Below, piece after piece: positions 7,581 to 15,741 of a stretch of DNA of 64,000 nt. The stretch is from Microbacterium imperiale (lineage in GTDB: Bacteria > Actinomycetota > Actinomycetes > Actinomycetales > Microbacteriaceae), in contig NZ_JAGIOK010000001.1 in the NCBI RefSeq assembly GCF_017876655.1, forward strand, positions 992,001 through 1,056,000. The letters are read 5' to 3'. Within the stretch, counting starts at the first letter, position 1. Every line of letters starts with the position of its first letter. The notes beneath the pieces were generated by a model, which saw only the letters and a program-made list of their open reading frames with translations, had not been told where the DNA came from and ran no database searches. A program made the position numbers and the translations under genes.

Positions 7581-7621
7581 CTCGTTCCTCTCCTCGGTGA
7601 GTGACGGCGGGTGCCGTCCGG

Positions 7622-7972
7622 TCAGATGAAGGGTGCCAGAGCGCCGGCCGTGAGCGCGAGGGCTCCCGCCAGGGCGCCCGATGCGGTAGCCGCCGTCCGG
7701 ATGTTCCGTCGCATGACGCTCTTGCGCGCGCGATTCCCGGGCGCATCGGTGGTCAGCAGCGAATGCTGAGCCTCTTTCAGCGTCGCGTAGCGGCCGATCG
7801 GCGTCGCGTGACCGTCGAGCGCGATGAAGTGGCCATCGGTCGACGTGTCGACGGAGCCGACGAACTCGCCGTCGGTGGAAGCGACGTAGAAGCCCGGGGC
7901 GACCGTGGACCAGGTGATCCGCCGGGCGGTGAGAACACGGGGCGCCGCGGGCGCCTCCAGCACGGCAGTCAT
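7622..7972 (-). CDS. hypothetical protein with C-terminal membrane segment
   Basis: The 116-residue protein has a compact N-terminal domain (APGFYVASTDGEFVGSVDTS, then GHATPIGRYATLKEAQHSL) that looks like a small beta-sheet domain. A basic stretch RARKSVMRRNIR and one hydrophobic segment at the end follow (ATASGALAGALALTAGALAP). The ATG overlaps the stop of the DUF7882 gene upstream by four bases, so the two are co-expressed. Function is unknown. Confidence 0.6.
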   Translation of the reverse strand: MTAVLEAPAAPRVLTARRITWSTVAPGFYVASTDGEFVGSVDTSTDGHFIALDGHATPIGRYATLKEAQHSLLTTDAPGNRARKSVMRRNIRTAATASGALAGALALTAGALAPFI

Positions 7973-8334
7973 GCTGCGGCCGCCAGCGTGCGCGTCGCAC
8001 GCACGGGCGCGGTCACCGGAGCCGCCGCGGCGGGCGCCGTCTCGTCGAGGTCGACGACGAGGCCGGCGGACGAGCTGGCCGCCTTCGCCATCTCGGTCAG
8101 GAGCGCCGAGTCGAGCTTCTCGGACTCGGCGGAGTCGAAGACGAACCGCAGCGGGATCGATGGCTGCATCCAGATGGTGGAACGACCGGATGCCTCCCCC
8201 GCGGCGTGCTTCCACGTCAGGGTGAAGCTCTCCGAGCGGCGCAGCTTCGTCGCTGCGAGCACCTTCAGGTGCGCAAGAAGCCGGTCGGGGATCTCGATGG
8301 ACTCGGACGCGTTGCCGTAGAACAGGTGGCCCAT
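7969..8334 (-). CDS. DUF7882-family protein
   Basis: This 121-residue protein opens with MGHLFYGNASESIEIPDRLLAHLKV and contains LRRSESFTLTWKH and STIWMQPSIPLRFVF. These are hallmarks of a small Microbacteriaceae family sometimes mislabelled 'ATP-dependent DNA ligase'. No ligase KxDG motif is present. An Ala-rich tail follows. It heads a two-gene operon and is divergently transcribed from a MarR regulator, which probably controls it. Its molecular function is not known. Confidence 0.7.
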   Translation of the reverse strand: MGHLFYGNASESIEIPDRLLAHLKVLAATKLRRSESFTLTWKHAAGEASGRSTIWMQPSIPLRFVFDSAESEKLDSALLTEMAKAASSSAGLVVDLDETAPAAAAPVTAPVRATRTLAAAA

Positions 8335-8386
8335 GGTGACTCCTCACAGGTGCTGGATGACTTGGGTGAAACGCGACTAGTTGGGA

Positions 8387-8412
8387 AAGTATCTCGTCAA
8401 GTTAGATATCTG
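8387..8412. promoter_or_regulatory. AT-rich divergent promoter region, possible MarR operator
   Basis: The sequence between the DUF7882 gene and the MarR gene is unusually AT-rich. It holds an inverted pair TATCT (8390-8394) / AGATA (8404-8408) plus the palindrome AGATATCT. This is where a MarR dimer could control both directions. Confidence 0.35.
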
Positions 8413-8451
8413 GTAAGGTATGAACATCGCGGAAACAGCGGAGGTGCATTC

Positions 8452-8940
8452 ATGACCGGGTTCTTCTATGACAACGACCGTCAGCGTGCGACCAGCGCGC
8501 TCGAGGCTCTGCGCCTCTACCAGGCCGCCGAGGCCGCGATGCGTCGGCGGACACGCGAGTCGATGTCGATGGGTGAGAACGAGCTGCTCGTCGTCCGGCA
8601 GCTGTTGCGCGCCCAGTCGCGAGGCCAGCAGGTGAAGCCGGGTGATGTGGCGAAGTACCTCGGGATCTCCACCGCCAGCACGACCAGCCTGCTCGATCGC
8701 CTCGAGAGCGCGGGCTACCTCCGACGCGTCCCGCACCCGAGCGACCGACGTAGCGTGTACCTCGAGCCGACCGAGCGCGCCGACGACGAGGTGCGGGCGA
8801 CACTGTCGACGATGCACGACCGCATGCACCAGGTCGCGGCCGACACGTCGCCCGAAGCGACCGAAGCGGTCATCGACTTCCTCACCCGGATGCAGGAGGC
8901 CGTCGACTCGGTCGAGCCCGCGTCTGCGCTCCGTCGCTGA
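8452..8940 (+). CDS. MarR-family transcriptional regulator
   Basis: The 162-residue protein has a winged helix: GDVAKYLGISTASTTSLLDRLESAGYLRR followed by the wing HPSDRRSVYLEPT, the classical MarR DP/SDRR arrangement. GGAGG lies seven bases before the ATG. It is transcribed away from the DUF7882 operon across an AT-rich gap, which suggests that it represses itself and that operon. The ligand is unknown. Confidence 0.9.
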   Translation: MTGFFYDNDRQRATSALEALRLYQAAEAAMRRRTRESMSMGENELLVVRQLLRAQSRGQQVKPGDVAKYLGISTASTTSLLDRLESAGYLRRVPHPSDRRSVYLEPTERADDEVRATLSTMHDRMHQVAADTSPEATEAVIDFLTRMQEAVDSVEPASALRR

Positions 8941-8964
8941 GGCGAGGCCGGGACGCGACGGGCC

Positions 8965-9765
8965 TCACTGGCTCGACGGTTGGCATCGCGGACACCACCA
9001 GGTCCGCCGCCGCTCCGGATCATCCACCACTTCGGCGCGAACCCGCACCGAAGTGCCGCACCGCAGACAGGGCTTCCCCGCCCGGCCGGCCACCCAGTGC
9101 GAGCGGCCTCGGCGCGCATCGCCCGTCGTCACCTGGTACATCCCCGGCACCGTGGCCGAGAGCCGAAGCACCCGCGCGGCACGAGCCACCAGCGCGGCTG
9201 CATCCACCGATCCGATCGGGTCGAACGGGTGCACGCCAGACAGGAACGACAGCTCGTTGACCCACAGGTTGCCGAGCCCGGCGAGATTGCGCTGATCCAG
9301 CAGGGCCGCGACGACGGTGCGTTCGGGACGCTGCTCGAGCCGCGCGACCGCCTCGGCGGCATCCCAATCCGGCCGCAGCGGATCCGGTCCGAGGAAGGCG
9401 AGCGCCCCGGCGACATCCGCTTCTCGCATCAGTTCGACGATCGGCATGTCGATCCCCCACAGCGTGCGCTCGTCGTCGAGCTGCGCGCGCACGCGCGCCC
9501 GAGCGGCGACGGATGCCGGCAGCCGCCGCCCCGGCGCGGTGATCGACCACGAGCCCTGCATCAGCAGGTGGGTGTGCAGCGCCCACCCCGGTGACAGCTG
9601 CGTCACCAAGTGCTTGCCGTGCGTCTCGAACTCCGCGATCGTCCAACCCGCGAGGGAGGTGCCGGCCGCTGGCCCAGACCTCAGCTCACCCTCGACGATC
9701 GACCGCCCCGCGACCTCCCGCCGCAGGCGCGCGGCGAGCCGGAAGACGCTGTCACCCTCGGGCAT
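8965..9765 (-). CDS. nei: endonuclease VIII-like DNA glycosylase (Nei family)
   Basis: The 266-residue protein begins MPEGDSVFR. The Pro2 amine and Glu3 are the catalytic residues of the Fpg/Nei superfamily, which excises oxidised bases and nicks the strand. The H2TH region (LLDQRNLAGLGNLWVNE) and a C-terminal zinc finger, CLRC ... CPRC, are both present. The PEGDxxxR start is that of the actinobacterial Nei2-type enzymes, which act mainly on oxidised pyrimidines. It is a single gene, convergent with the MarR gene. Confidence 0.9.
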   Translation of the reverse strand: MPEGDSVFRLAARLRREVAGRSIVEGELRSGPAAGTSLAGWTIAEFETHGKHLVTQLSPGWALHTHLLMQGSWSITAPGRRLPASVAARARVRAQLDDERTLWGIDMPIVELMREADVAGALAFLGPDPLRPDWDAAEAVARLEQRPERTVVAALLDQRNLAGLGNLWVNELSFLSGVHPFDPIGSVDAAALVARAARVLRLSATVPGMYQVTTGDARRGRSHWVAGRAGKPCLRCGTSVRVRAEVVDDPERRRTWWCPRCQPSSQ

Positions 9766-9883
9766 CCGCGCCCCGCGCCGCGCATCGGATCGTCATCCGT
9801 CCAGTCTGCCCGCGTCTTCTAAACCGCGGCCCGCCATCCGTCAACCGTTCGAGATCGCTCCGGTCGGTGGCGATCATGGCCGC

Positions 9884-10720
9884 ATGAGTGAGATCACCGC
9901 ACACAAGGGCCTCTTCAACGACATCGAGCTGCACGTGGACGACACCGGCGGTCCGGGTCGCCCCATCGTCCTGATCCACGGGTGGCCGCTGTCGGCCGAG
10001 TCGTGGTCGGAGCAGATCCCCGCGCTGACGGCGGCGGGCTATCGAGTCGTGGCGTACGACCGCCGCGGGTTCGGTCGCAGCGACAAGCCGCGCTCGGGTT
10101 ACGACTACAACACGTTCGCGAAGGATCTCGCGGCGGTGCTCGACACCCTCGATCTGCGCGATGTGACCCTAGTCGGCTTCTCGATGGGTGGCGGCGAGGT
10201 CGCCCGCTACATCGCGAACCACGGGCAGGACCGTCTGCGCAGCGTCGTCTTCGCCGCAGCAGTGCCGCCGTACCTCGCTCAGACGCCCGACAACCCGGAG
10301 GGCCCGCTGACGCAGGATCTGGCCGACGACATGGAGCGGGGTCTGCGCGACGACGAGGCGACCTTCTACGACGGGTTCACGACCCAGTTCTTCTCGGCTC
10401 ACGGCGAGCTGAAAGTGACGGAGGAGCAGCGCCAGCAGGCCATCGCCCTCACCCGGCAGGCCGATCACCACGCGGCGCTGAAGGCGATGGAGGCCTTCGG
10501 GACCACCGACTTCCGTCGTGACCTCACGGCGGTCACCGTCCCGGCGCTCATCATCCACGGCGACGGTGATGCGACCGTCCCGTTCGAAGGCTCCGGCAAG
10601 CGGACGCACGAGCAGCTGCCCGGCAGCGAACTCGTGCTGATCGAGGACGCACCGCACGGGCTCAACGTCAGCCATGCCGACGAGTTCAACGCGGCACTGC
10701 TGGCCTTCCTCGCGAAGTAA
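9884..10720 (+). CDS. alpha/beta hydrolase, non-haem haloperoxidase/arylesterase type
   Basis: The protein has 278 residues from the ATG at 9884. It has the oxyanion HGWPLS, the nucleophile elbow GFSMGG, a late Asp in IIHGDGDATVPF and the catalytic His in DAPHGLNVSHADEF. The RRGFGRSDKP and GFSMGGGEVARYI stretches match cofactor-free chloroperoxidase/perhydrolase-type esterases. Upstream in-frame sequence is open only because of the GC-rich overlap with the glycosylase gene. Actual substrates cannot be deduced. Confidence 0.85.
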   Translation: MSEITAHKGLFNDIELHVDDTGGPGRPIVLIHGWPLSAESWSEQIPALTAAGYRVVAYDRRGFGRSDKPRSGYDYNTFAKDLAAVLDTLDLRDVTLVGFSMGGGEVARYIANHGQDRLRSVVFAAAVPPYLAQTPDNPEGPLTQDLADDMERGLRDDEATFYDGFTTQFFSAHGELKVTEEQRQQAIALTRQADHHAALKAMEAFGTTDFRRDLTAVTVPALIIHGDGDATVPFEGSGKRTHEQLPGSELVLIEDAPHGLNVSHADEFNAALLAFLAK

Positions 10721-10731
10721 GGGGCCTCACG

Positions 10732-10771
10732 CACACAGGGCCGCCTCGTGGAAGCGAGGCGGCCCTGTGTG
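10732..10771. terminator. bidirectional terminator
   Basis: A perfect 17-bp stem (CACACAGGGCCGCCTCG and its complement) has a 6-base loop. It lies between the convergent hydrolase and pyridoxamine-oxidase-like genes, each stop within 20 bases. Confidence 0.9.
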
Positions 10772-10787
10772 GCAAACGGCGAAGCGG

Positions 10788-11273
10788 TCAGAGGTCGAGC
10801 TTCTCGTTCTTCCCGTCGTACGTCTCGCCGGTGATCTTCGACTTGATGAGGCCGATGGCCGTCGCGATGCGGCCGCCCGCGCTGCTCCAGTACTCCCCCG
10901 AGATCGCATCGATGCGCAGCAGCGTCACGCGCGGGTCGTCGGGGCCGTCCGGGAACCACGCCTCGAGCGTGCTCGACCAGTACTCGTCGAGCCGGGCGCG
11001 GTCGTCGACGATCTGCGCCGTGCCGGCCAGTGACACCCAGGCGTCCGAGCTGCTCAGCGAGACCCCGACGCCCGGGCGCGATGCCACGTGCGTCGCGATA
11101 GAGCTGTCGCGACTGATGACGAACCACAGGTCGCCGTCGAACTCCGCCTCCTGCACCGTCAGCGGACGGGACGTCAGCTTGCCGTCGGGGTCGAGGGAGG
11201 TCACCATCGCGAACCGGAAGTCCGGCAGAAGCTCGGCGAGGGTCTTGCGGGGGTCTTCGTTGTCGTCGCTCAT
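10788..11273 (-). CDS. pyridoxamine 5'-phosphate oxidase-fold protein (general stress protein 26-like)
   Basis: The 161-residue protein has a split-barrel flavin-binding fold: FRFAMVTSLDPDGKLTSRPLTVQE, then GDLWFVISRDSSIATHVASRP and GVGVSLSSSDAWVSLAGTAQIV. This is the layout of the GSP26/YdaG branch of PNPOx-like proteins, which bind FMN, FAD or F420. AAGGAGAG lies just before the ATG at 11273; the frame extends further upstream without a ribosome site. Likely a small stress-related flavoprotein. Confidence 0.85.
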   Translation of the reverse strand: MSDDNEDPRKTLAELLPDFRFAMVTSLDPDGKLTSRPLTVQEAEFDGDLWFVISRDSSIATHVASRPGVGVSLSSSDAWVSLAGTAQIVDDRARLDEYWSSTLEAWFPDGPDDPRVTLLRIDAISGEYWSSAGGRIATAIGLIKSKITGETYDGKNEKLDL

Positions 11274-11374
11274 CGTCTCTCCTTGTCCTCGTTCACGTCC
11301 GTGCGACGCGTGGGTCCACGCTTGCATCGCGCAGGCTCGCGCCGCGCTCGCTTGACACCGCGGGGTTGGCGCGC

Positions 11375-11566
11375 TCACCCACCCGAGGGGTTGTCGAGCG
11401 GCAGACCCTCGTCGTCGGTCGTCGTCTCGGGGTCGCCGTCATCGGCGGGTGCGGCGCTGGGCGCGCCGGGGAACGCCGACGCACCGCCGGTCGCGGTGCC
11501 GGTCTCGACGTCGTCGCCCGGGATGTCGACGTCGCCGTTCGACGCGTGGATATCGGGATCGCTCAT
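11375..11566 (-). CDS. small acidic hypothetical protein
   Basis: This 63-residue protein is rich in Asp, Gly, Thr and Pro, without hydrophobic segments or Cys, and is predicted to be disordered. AGGAGGACTGCACG before the ATG is a strong ribosome site, which is the main evidence that the gene is real. It is compositionally like the protein at 7365-7580. Function is unknown. Confidence 0.55.
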   Translation of the reverse strand: MSDPDIHASNGDVDIPGDDVETGTATGGASAFPGAPSAAPADDGDPETTTDDEGLPLDNPSGG

Positions 11567-11725
11567 CGTGCAGTCCTCCTCGTTCGTGGGACGTGCGACG
11601 CTACGCCGGCCCGTCGGTGTCACGCAGGGTATTGACACACCCGAGCGCGGAATCATCCCCGAGGAGGATCGGTGTCCGCCGAGGGACCGACGCGGCGCGG
11701 TCGCCCCGCTTCGTAGCGTCGAGCT

Positions 11726-11908
11726 ATGACCACCGCACCGCTTTCCGCACCGCACCGCCTCCGCTCCGTCGCGGGCCGCGCACCCGCCGTCGTCGGCGCG
11801 ATCGCCGGCAACATCGTCATCCTCGGCATCGTCGCACTCGCCGCCCTCGTCGTCCCTGTCGCCGCCGCCCTCACCTTCGGCTCGGCGCTGCTGTCACGGC
11901 TGGGCTGA
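11726..11908 (+). CDS. putative small membrane protein
   Basis: This 60-residue reading frame has an N-terminal basic and Pro-rich part and a single long hydrophobic segment (about residues 22-55). No clear Shine-Dalgarno sequence precedes the ATG. Its end overlaps the end of the convergent SMR gene by 15 bases. It could be a real one-helix protein or a chance frame. Confidence 0.35.
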   Translation: MTTAPLSAPHRLRSVAGRAPAVVGAIAGNIVILGIVALAALVVPVAAALTFGSALLSRLG

Positions 11909-12268
11909 GGGCGCGGCGGAATCGTCGGGACGTTCCGCGGCGCGCGGCGGCGTGTGAGGAACGAGCTTCAGGCCGACGACGGCGACCACGATGCCGGCGA
12001 TGAAGACGACCTTCCCGATCGAGAACGCCTCGGCGCCGCTGACGATCGCCCAGGTGACCGTGAGCGCGGCTCCGACACCGACCCACACCGCATATGCCGT
12101 GCCGATGGGGATCTGCTTCACCGCCCAGCCGAGCCCGAACATGCTGAGGGTCAGCCCCACGGCGAAGACCGCGGTCGGCACGGGTGCGGTCAACCCGGCG
12201 GACTGCCCGAGCGCGGTCGCCCACACCGCTTCGCACACCGCGCTGAGCAGCAGCACGACCCACGCCAT
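11894..12268 (-). CDS. small multidrug resistance (SMR) family exporter subunit, SugE/Gdx-like
   Basis: The 124-residue protein has four transmembrane segments and the SMR proton/substrate Glu at residue 13 (SAVCEAVWATAL). The opening MAW...EAVWA resembles the SugE/Gdx branch, which exports guanidinium or small cations. A hydrophilic Pro/Ala tail of about 20 residues follows TM4. Its start abuts the stop of a second SMR gene with no gap, so the pair probably forms an asymmetric heterodimer in the membrane. Confidence 0.85.
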   Translation of the reverse strand: MAWVVLLLSAVCEAVWATALGQSAGLTAPVPTAVFAVGLTLSMFGLGWAVKQIPIGTAYAVWVGVGAALTVTWAIVSGAEAFSIGKVVFIAGIVVAVVGLKLVPHTPPRAAERPDDSAAPSAQP

Positions 12269-12583
12269 TCAGCTCACCGCCTTCAGCCCGATGACCGACG
12301 CGACGAGAAGCAGGATGAGCAGGATCCGAGCGACCGACGCTCGCTCCTGGCGCGTGACCATCGCCCACACCACGGTCAGCGTCGCGCCGACGCCGACCCA
12401 CACCGCGTACGCCGTGCCGGTCGGCAGCTCGGTCATCGCGACGGCGAGACCCGCCATGCTGCCGGCGAGCGCCACGACGAACAAGGCCGCGGGCCGCTTG
12501 CGCTTGAACCCATCGGATGCCGCGAGCGCGGCCGCCCACACCGCCTCGAGCATCCCCGAGACGATCAGAATCACCCATGCCAT
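12269..12583 (-). CDS. SMR family exporter subunit (partner)
   Basis: The 104-residue protein has four transmembrane segments and Glu13 in SGMLEAVWAAAL. Its WVGVGATLTV segment matches WVGVGAALTV in the partner. It is first in the two-gene SMR operon. CAGAC-CT-GTCTG, a short inverted repeat, overlaps the leader just before the ATG (12586-12597), where a Shine-Dalgarno sequence would be expected. That could limit translation until relieved. Paired SMR genes usually encode obligate heterodimers with opposite membrane topology. Confidence 0.85.
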   Translation of the reverse strand: MAWVILIVSGMLEAVWAAALAASDGFKRKRPAALFVVALAGSMAGLAVAMTELPTGTAYAVWVGVGATLTVVWAMVTRQERASVARILLILLLVASVIGLKAVS

Positions 12584-12718
12584 GACAGACCTGTCTGAGT
12601 CAGTCTTGTCGTGTGCGGGTACTGCTCCCTCGTCCGCGAGCCCGCCCTCGGGCCCCGCATCCACCCTAGCCCTGTCATCTGAGCACCGGCCGGGCACCGC
12701 GGCCGTACACTGCGCGAC

Positions 12719-13039
12719 ATGATCCATCTCGTGACCCGTCGCATCCGTCTCGAGGAGCGCGATCGCCTCATCGCATGGCTCGCGCAGGTCGACGGCCCAC
12801 GCCGCGCCGAGGCGCTGGCATCTCTGGCCGCCGAGGGCGTCGAGCACGAGCGCGCTCTGCTGCTGGATACCAGCGACGGTCCCGTCATCGTCTACGCGAT
12901 GCAGACCGACGATCTCGACGCGGCGCGGCGGGTGACGGACTCTTCTCCTCGCCCGATCGACGCGGAGCATCGCGACGTCATGCGCGCGGTGGATGCCGGC
13001 CCCGCCGACGCCGTGACCGTGCTCGACCTCCACCCCTGA
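12719..13039 (+). CDS. small hypothetical protein (DUF6176-like)
   Basis: The 106-residue soluble alpha/beta protein carries VTRRIRLEERDRLIAWLAQV and a strand VIVYAMQTDDLDAARR, and ends in VTVLDLHP. It resembles DUF6176-type proteins of ferredoxin-like fold, with no catalytic residues obvious. TACACT seven bases before the ATG could be the -10 of a leaderless transcript. Function is unknown. Confidence 0.55.
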   Translation: MIHLVTRRIRLEERDRLIAWLAQVDGPRRAEALASLAAEGVEHERALLLDTSDGPVIVYAMQTDDLDAARRVTDSSPRPIDAEHRDVMRAVDAGPADAVTVLDLHP

Positions 13040-13067
13040 GCGGCCGACCGGCCGGGCACCGCGGCCG

Positions 13068-13922
13068 TCAGGGCGACGGGACGAGGAACAGCGCGTCGAT
13101 AAGGCCCGGGTTGTGGGCGTGCACGAGGACGCCGAACACCACGGCGTCGAACAGCAGGTGCACGGTCACGACATAGGCGAGCGAGCGGGTGCGCAGGAAG
13201 ATGTAGCCCTGCAGCAGGGCGAAGGGGATGGTCAGCGCGGGGCCCCACGCGCGGTAGCCGAGCTCCCACAGGAACGACACGAACACGATCGTCTGCAGGA
13301 CGTTCGCCGAGACGTCGGCGAAGTGGCGGCGCAGCAGCGCGAAGCACGTGCAGATGAAGAACAGCTCGTCCCAGATGCCGACCGCGCCGACCCCGACGAA
13401 GAGCCGCACGATGAGCTCGGGGGTGTCGACCACCGGCCAGTTCGTGTAGACGCCCGAGGTGATGAAGTAGAACGGCAGGATCAGCCAGCCGAGGACGAGC
13501 ACGGCGGCGAGCCACACCCACTGGAACGTCGACCACCGCCCTCCCCCGCGCCACGGGAAACGGATCGCGTGGTCGCGGTAGACGTATCGCGACACGAGGT
13601 AGGGCAGCAGGACGGCACCGCCCAGCGCGAGCGTGAACCGCAGCATCGCCAGGTTGTCGAGCTCGGCCTTCAGGTCGATGAGGCTGACCACGACCATGCC
13701 GAGCGCGATGAGCGAGAGGTCACGGGTCAGCGACGGGCTCGCCTCGCGCACACGCCGGCGTTCCAGGCCGAGCGCGACCAGCAGGCCGGCGATGAGCAGG
13801 GCCCAGCCCAGCCAGGGCTGCAGCAGCACGAAGAACGCCGGAGCGGCGAGGCACACGAGCAGCGCCGGAAGCGTGCTGACCGAGAGATACGGACGGGTCC
13901 CGAGATCGGCGTGCGGCTTCAT
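13068..13922 (-). CDS. CPBP-family (CAAX protease/bacteriocin-processing-like) membrane protein
   Basis: The 284-residue protein has about eight transmembrane segments. The segment GAVGIWDELFFICTCFALLRR is the place of motif 1 (EExxxR) in CPBP intramembrane proteases, with a single D-E pair and a distal Arg. SYLWELGYRA-like and VVTVHLLFDAVVF segments correspond to the later conserved motifs. Key residues are only partly conserved, so protease activity is uncertain. It follows trmB at a spacing of four bases and is probably cotranscribed with it. Confidence 0.65.
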   Translation of the reverse strand: MKPHADLGTRPYLSVSTLPALLVCLAAPAFFVLLQPWLGWALLIAGLLVALGLERRRVREASPSLTRDLSLIALGMVVVSLIDLKAELDNLAMLRFTLALGGAVLLPYLVSRYVYRDHAIRFPWRGGGRWSTFQWVWLAAVLVLGWLILPFYFITSGVYTNWPVVDTPELIVRLFVGVGAVGIWDELFFICTCFALLRRHFADVSANVLQTIVFVSFLWELGYRAWGPALTIPFALLQGYIFLRTRSLAYVVTVHLLFDAVVFGVLVHAHNPGLIDALFLVPSP

Positions 13923-13926
13923 GGCG

Positions 13927-14676
13927 TCAGCGCGTGTCGTCGGTGCGTACGTAGACGAGGTCGCGGATGTCGCGCCCCTTGGCGATGCCCTTGCGTTCGA
14001 AGGCGGTCATCACGCGCCCCTCGAACCGCGGCGCCCACGCTCCGTCGAAGCCGGGCTCGAAGCCCGCGGCATCCGTCATCACCTCGCGCATCTGGAGGGC
14101 GTAGTCCTCCCAGTCGGTCGCGAGCCGGAGGACGCCCCCGGGCTTGAGCACGCGCGCCGCGAGCGGCGTGAAGTCCGGCGAGATGAGACGCCGCTTGGTG
14201 TGGCGGTTCTTGTGCCACGGGTCGGAGAAGAAGATCCACAGCTCGTCGACGGATGCCGCCGGCAGCAGGTGCTCGAGCACCTCCGGCGCGTTCGCCTCGA
14301 CCAGGCGCAGATTGCGCGCCCCGGCCCGGTCGGCGTCGAGCATGGTGCGGGCCAAGCCCGCCCGGAAGACCTCGACGGCCAGGAAGTCGACGTCGGGAGC
14401 GTTCTGCGCCGCGGCGACGATGGCGTGCCCCTGGCCCGAACCGATCTCGACGATGACGGGCGCCGAGCGGCCGAACAGGGTCTCGGTGTCGACGGCCGAT
14501 CCCGGGCGGACGCTGAGGACGGCCTGGTCGCGCTCGACCGGCACGAGGTAGAACGAGCCGAGTTCGTTCCAGGCGCGCTCCTGCCCGTCGCTCATGCGCC
14601 CGCTGCGACGAGCGAACGACACGGGCCGGTCGCGGTAGCGCGGCTCGCCGCCGGTGTCGGGCACGTCGTTCTGCAT
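13927..14676 (-). CDS. trmB: tRNA (guanine46-N7)-methyltransferase
   Basis: The protein has 249 residues from the ATG at 14676. The SAM-binding motif VIVEIGSGQGHAI, EANAPEVLEHLL, and the TrmB signature LWIFFSDPWHKNRHTKRRL are all present. The enzyme methylates N7 of G46 in the variable loop of many tRNAs, using SAM. The upstream in-frame extension is not used: a purine-rich ribosome site (CTGGAGGC) precedes this ATG. Confidence 0.95.
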   Translation of the reverse strand: MQNDVPDTGGEPRYRDRPVSFARRSGRMSDGQERAWNELGSFYLVPVERDQAVLSVRPGSAVDTETLFGRSAPVIVEIGSGQGHAIVAAAQNAPDVDFLAVEVFRAGLARTMLDADRAGARNLRLVEANAPEVLEHLLPAASVDELWIFFSDPWHKNRHTKRRLISPDFTPLAARVLKPGGVLRLATDWEDYALQMREVMTDAAGFEPGFDGAWAPRFEGRVMTAFERKGIAKGRDIRDLVYVRTDDTR

Positions 14677-14692
14677 GCCTCCAGGGTATCGA

Positions 14693-14723
14693 GCCCGGCG
14701 CCGCGTCCCGCCCCGCGCCGGGC
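14693..14723 (-). terminator. GC-rich hairpin after the DUF3097 gene
   Basis: GCCCGGCGC and GCGCCGGGC make a perfect 9-bp stem with a 13-base loop, starting four bases after the DUF3097 stop and ending before the trmB start. No U-run, so rho-independent function is only plausible. Confidence 0.4.
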
Positions 14724-14726
14724 GGG

Positions 14727-15560
14727 TCAGGTCGTGACGAAGTCGATGAGCTCTTCGACGCGCCCCAGCAGCGCGGGGTCGAGGTCGCGATAGGTCCGCA
14801 CGGATCCGAGGATGCGCTGCCACGCGTTCGCGACGTCGGCCTGGTCCTCAGCGGGCCAGCCGAGCGCCCGCAAGACGCCCGTCTTCCAGTCGATGCCGCG
14901 CGGCACCTGCGGCCATGCGGCGATCCCAACGGCCTCGGGCCTCACGCACTGCCACACGTCGATGTGCGGGTGCCCGACGATCTTCAGATGCTTGCCGTGC
15001 GGTCCGCGCAGGATCTGCTGCGCGATCCGTGTCTCCTTCGAGCCGGCGACGAGGTGGTCGACGAGCACTCCGTAACGGCGCTCCGCCGACGGGGGCTCGT
15101 CGCTCAGCAGCTCATCGAGCAGGTCGATGCCCTGCAGGTACTCCACCACGACGCCCTCGACCCGCAAGTCGGCGCCCCACACCTTCTCGACGAGTTCGGC
15201 GTCATGCCGCCCCTCGACGAGGATGCGCGACGCGCGAGCCACGCGCGCACGCTGCTGCGGCGCGACGAACGACCCGGATGCCGTCCGCAGCCGCCCCTGC
15301 GGAGCAGCGGCCTTCGGGGCGACGAGACGGACGGGCTCGCCGTCGACGAGGAACCCGCCGCCCAGCGGGAAGAGACGGACCTTGCCGAGGCGGTCCTCGA
15401 GTTCGACGTTCCCGCCGCGCACCGCCACGACCGCGCCGCAGTACCCGTCGGCGGCGACCTCGACGACCAGGTCGGGATCAGCGGGCACCTCGGGGACGAC
15501 TTTGCGTCCGGCCTCGCGCCATCCCGCAGCGAGCACGTCGGTGCCGTACCTGTCGTCCAT
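14727..15560 (-). CDS. DUF3097-family protein
   Basis: The 277-residue actinobacterial protein starts MDDRYGTDVL behind GGGAGGTTCG. It has an N-terminal beta-rich segment (VVEVAADGYCGAVVAVRGGNVELEDR) and a C-terminal part carrying ILVEGRHDAELVEKVWGADLR, which resembles a TOPRIM-type strand (hydrophobics-E-G ... D), followed by VLVDHLVAGSKE. That would suggest nucleotidyl-transfer or nuclease-like metal binding. The function of this conserved family is unknown to me. Confidence 0.8.
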   Translation of the reverse strand: MDDRYGTDVLAAGWREAGRKVVPEVPADPDLVVEVAADGYCGAVVAVRGGNVELEDRLGKVRLFPLGGGFLVDGEPVRLVAPKAAAPQGRLRTASGSFVAPQQRARVARASRILVEGRHDAELVEKVWGADLRVEGVVVEYLQGIDLLDELLSDEPPSAERRYGVLVDHLVAGSKETRIAQQILRGPHGKHLKIVGHPHIDVWQCVRPEAVGIAAWPQVPRGIDWKTGVLRALGWPAEDQADVANAWQRILGSVRTYRDLDPALLGRVEELIDFVTT

Positions 15561-15741
15561 CGAACCTCCCGCGTCGCAGCCCCTCGGACCGCCGGTCAGC
15601 ATAAGCGGCGCGCGGCGCGATGCACGGTATCCGCGCCGCGATTCCGCTGCCCGCTGATTCTCAGTCGCCGCATAGGCTCACTCCCGGGCCCCTCAATAGA
15701 GTGGGACCGAGGCCGGTCCTCCGTCCTCGGAAGGGGAACGG

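Noticed and set aside
12584..12670. Possible guanidine-I riboswitch upstream of the SMR pair
   Set aside because: The minus strand contains CTAGGGT and GGCCCGAGG, but GUUCCG and the AAAGCCCGGGAG portion are missing; TAGGGT is better read as a -10 box.
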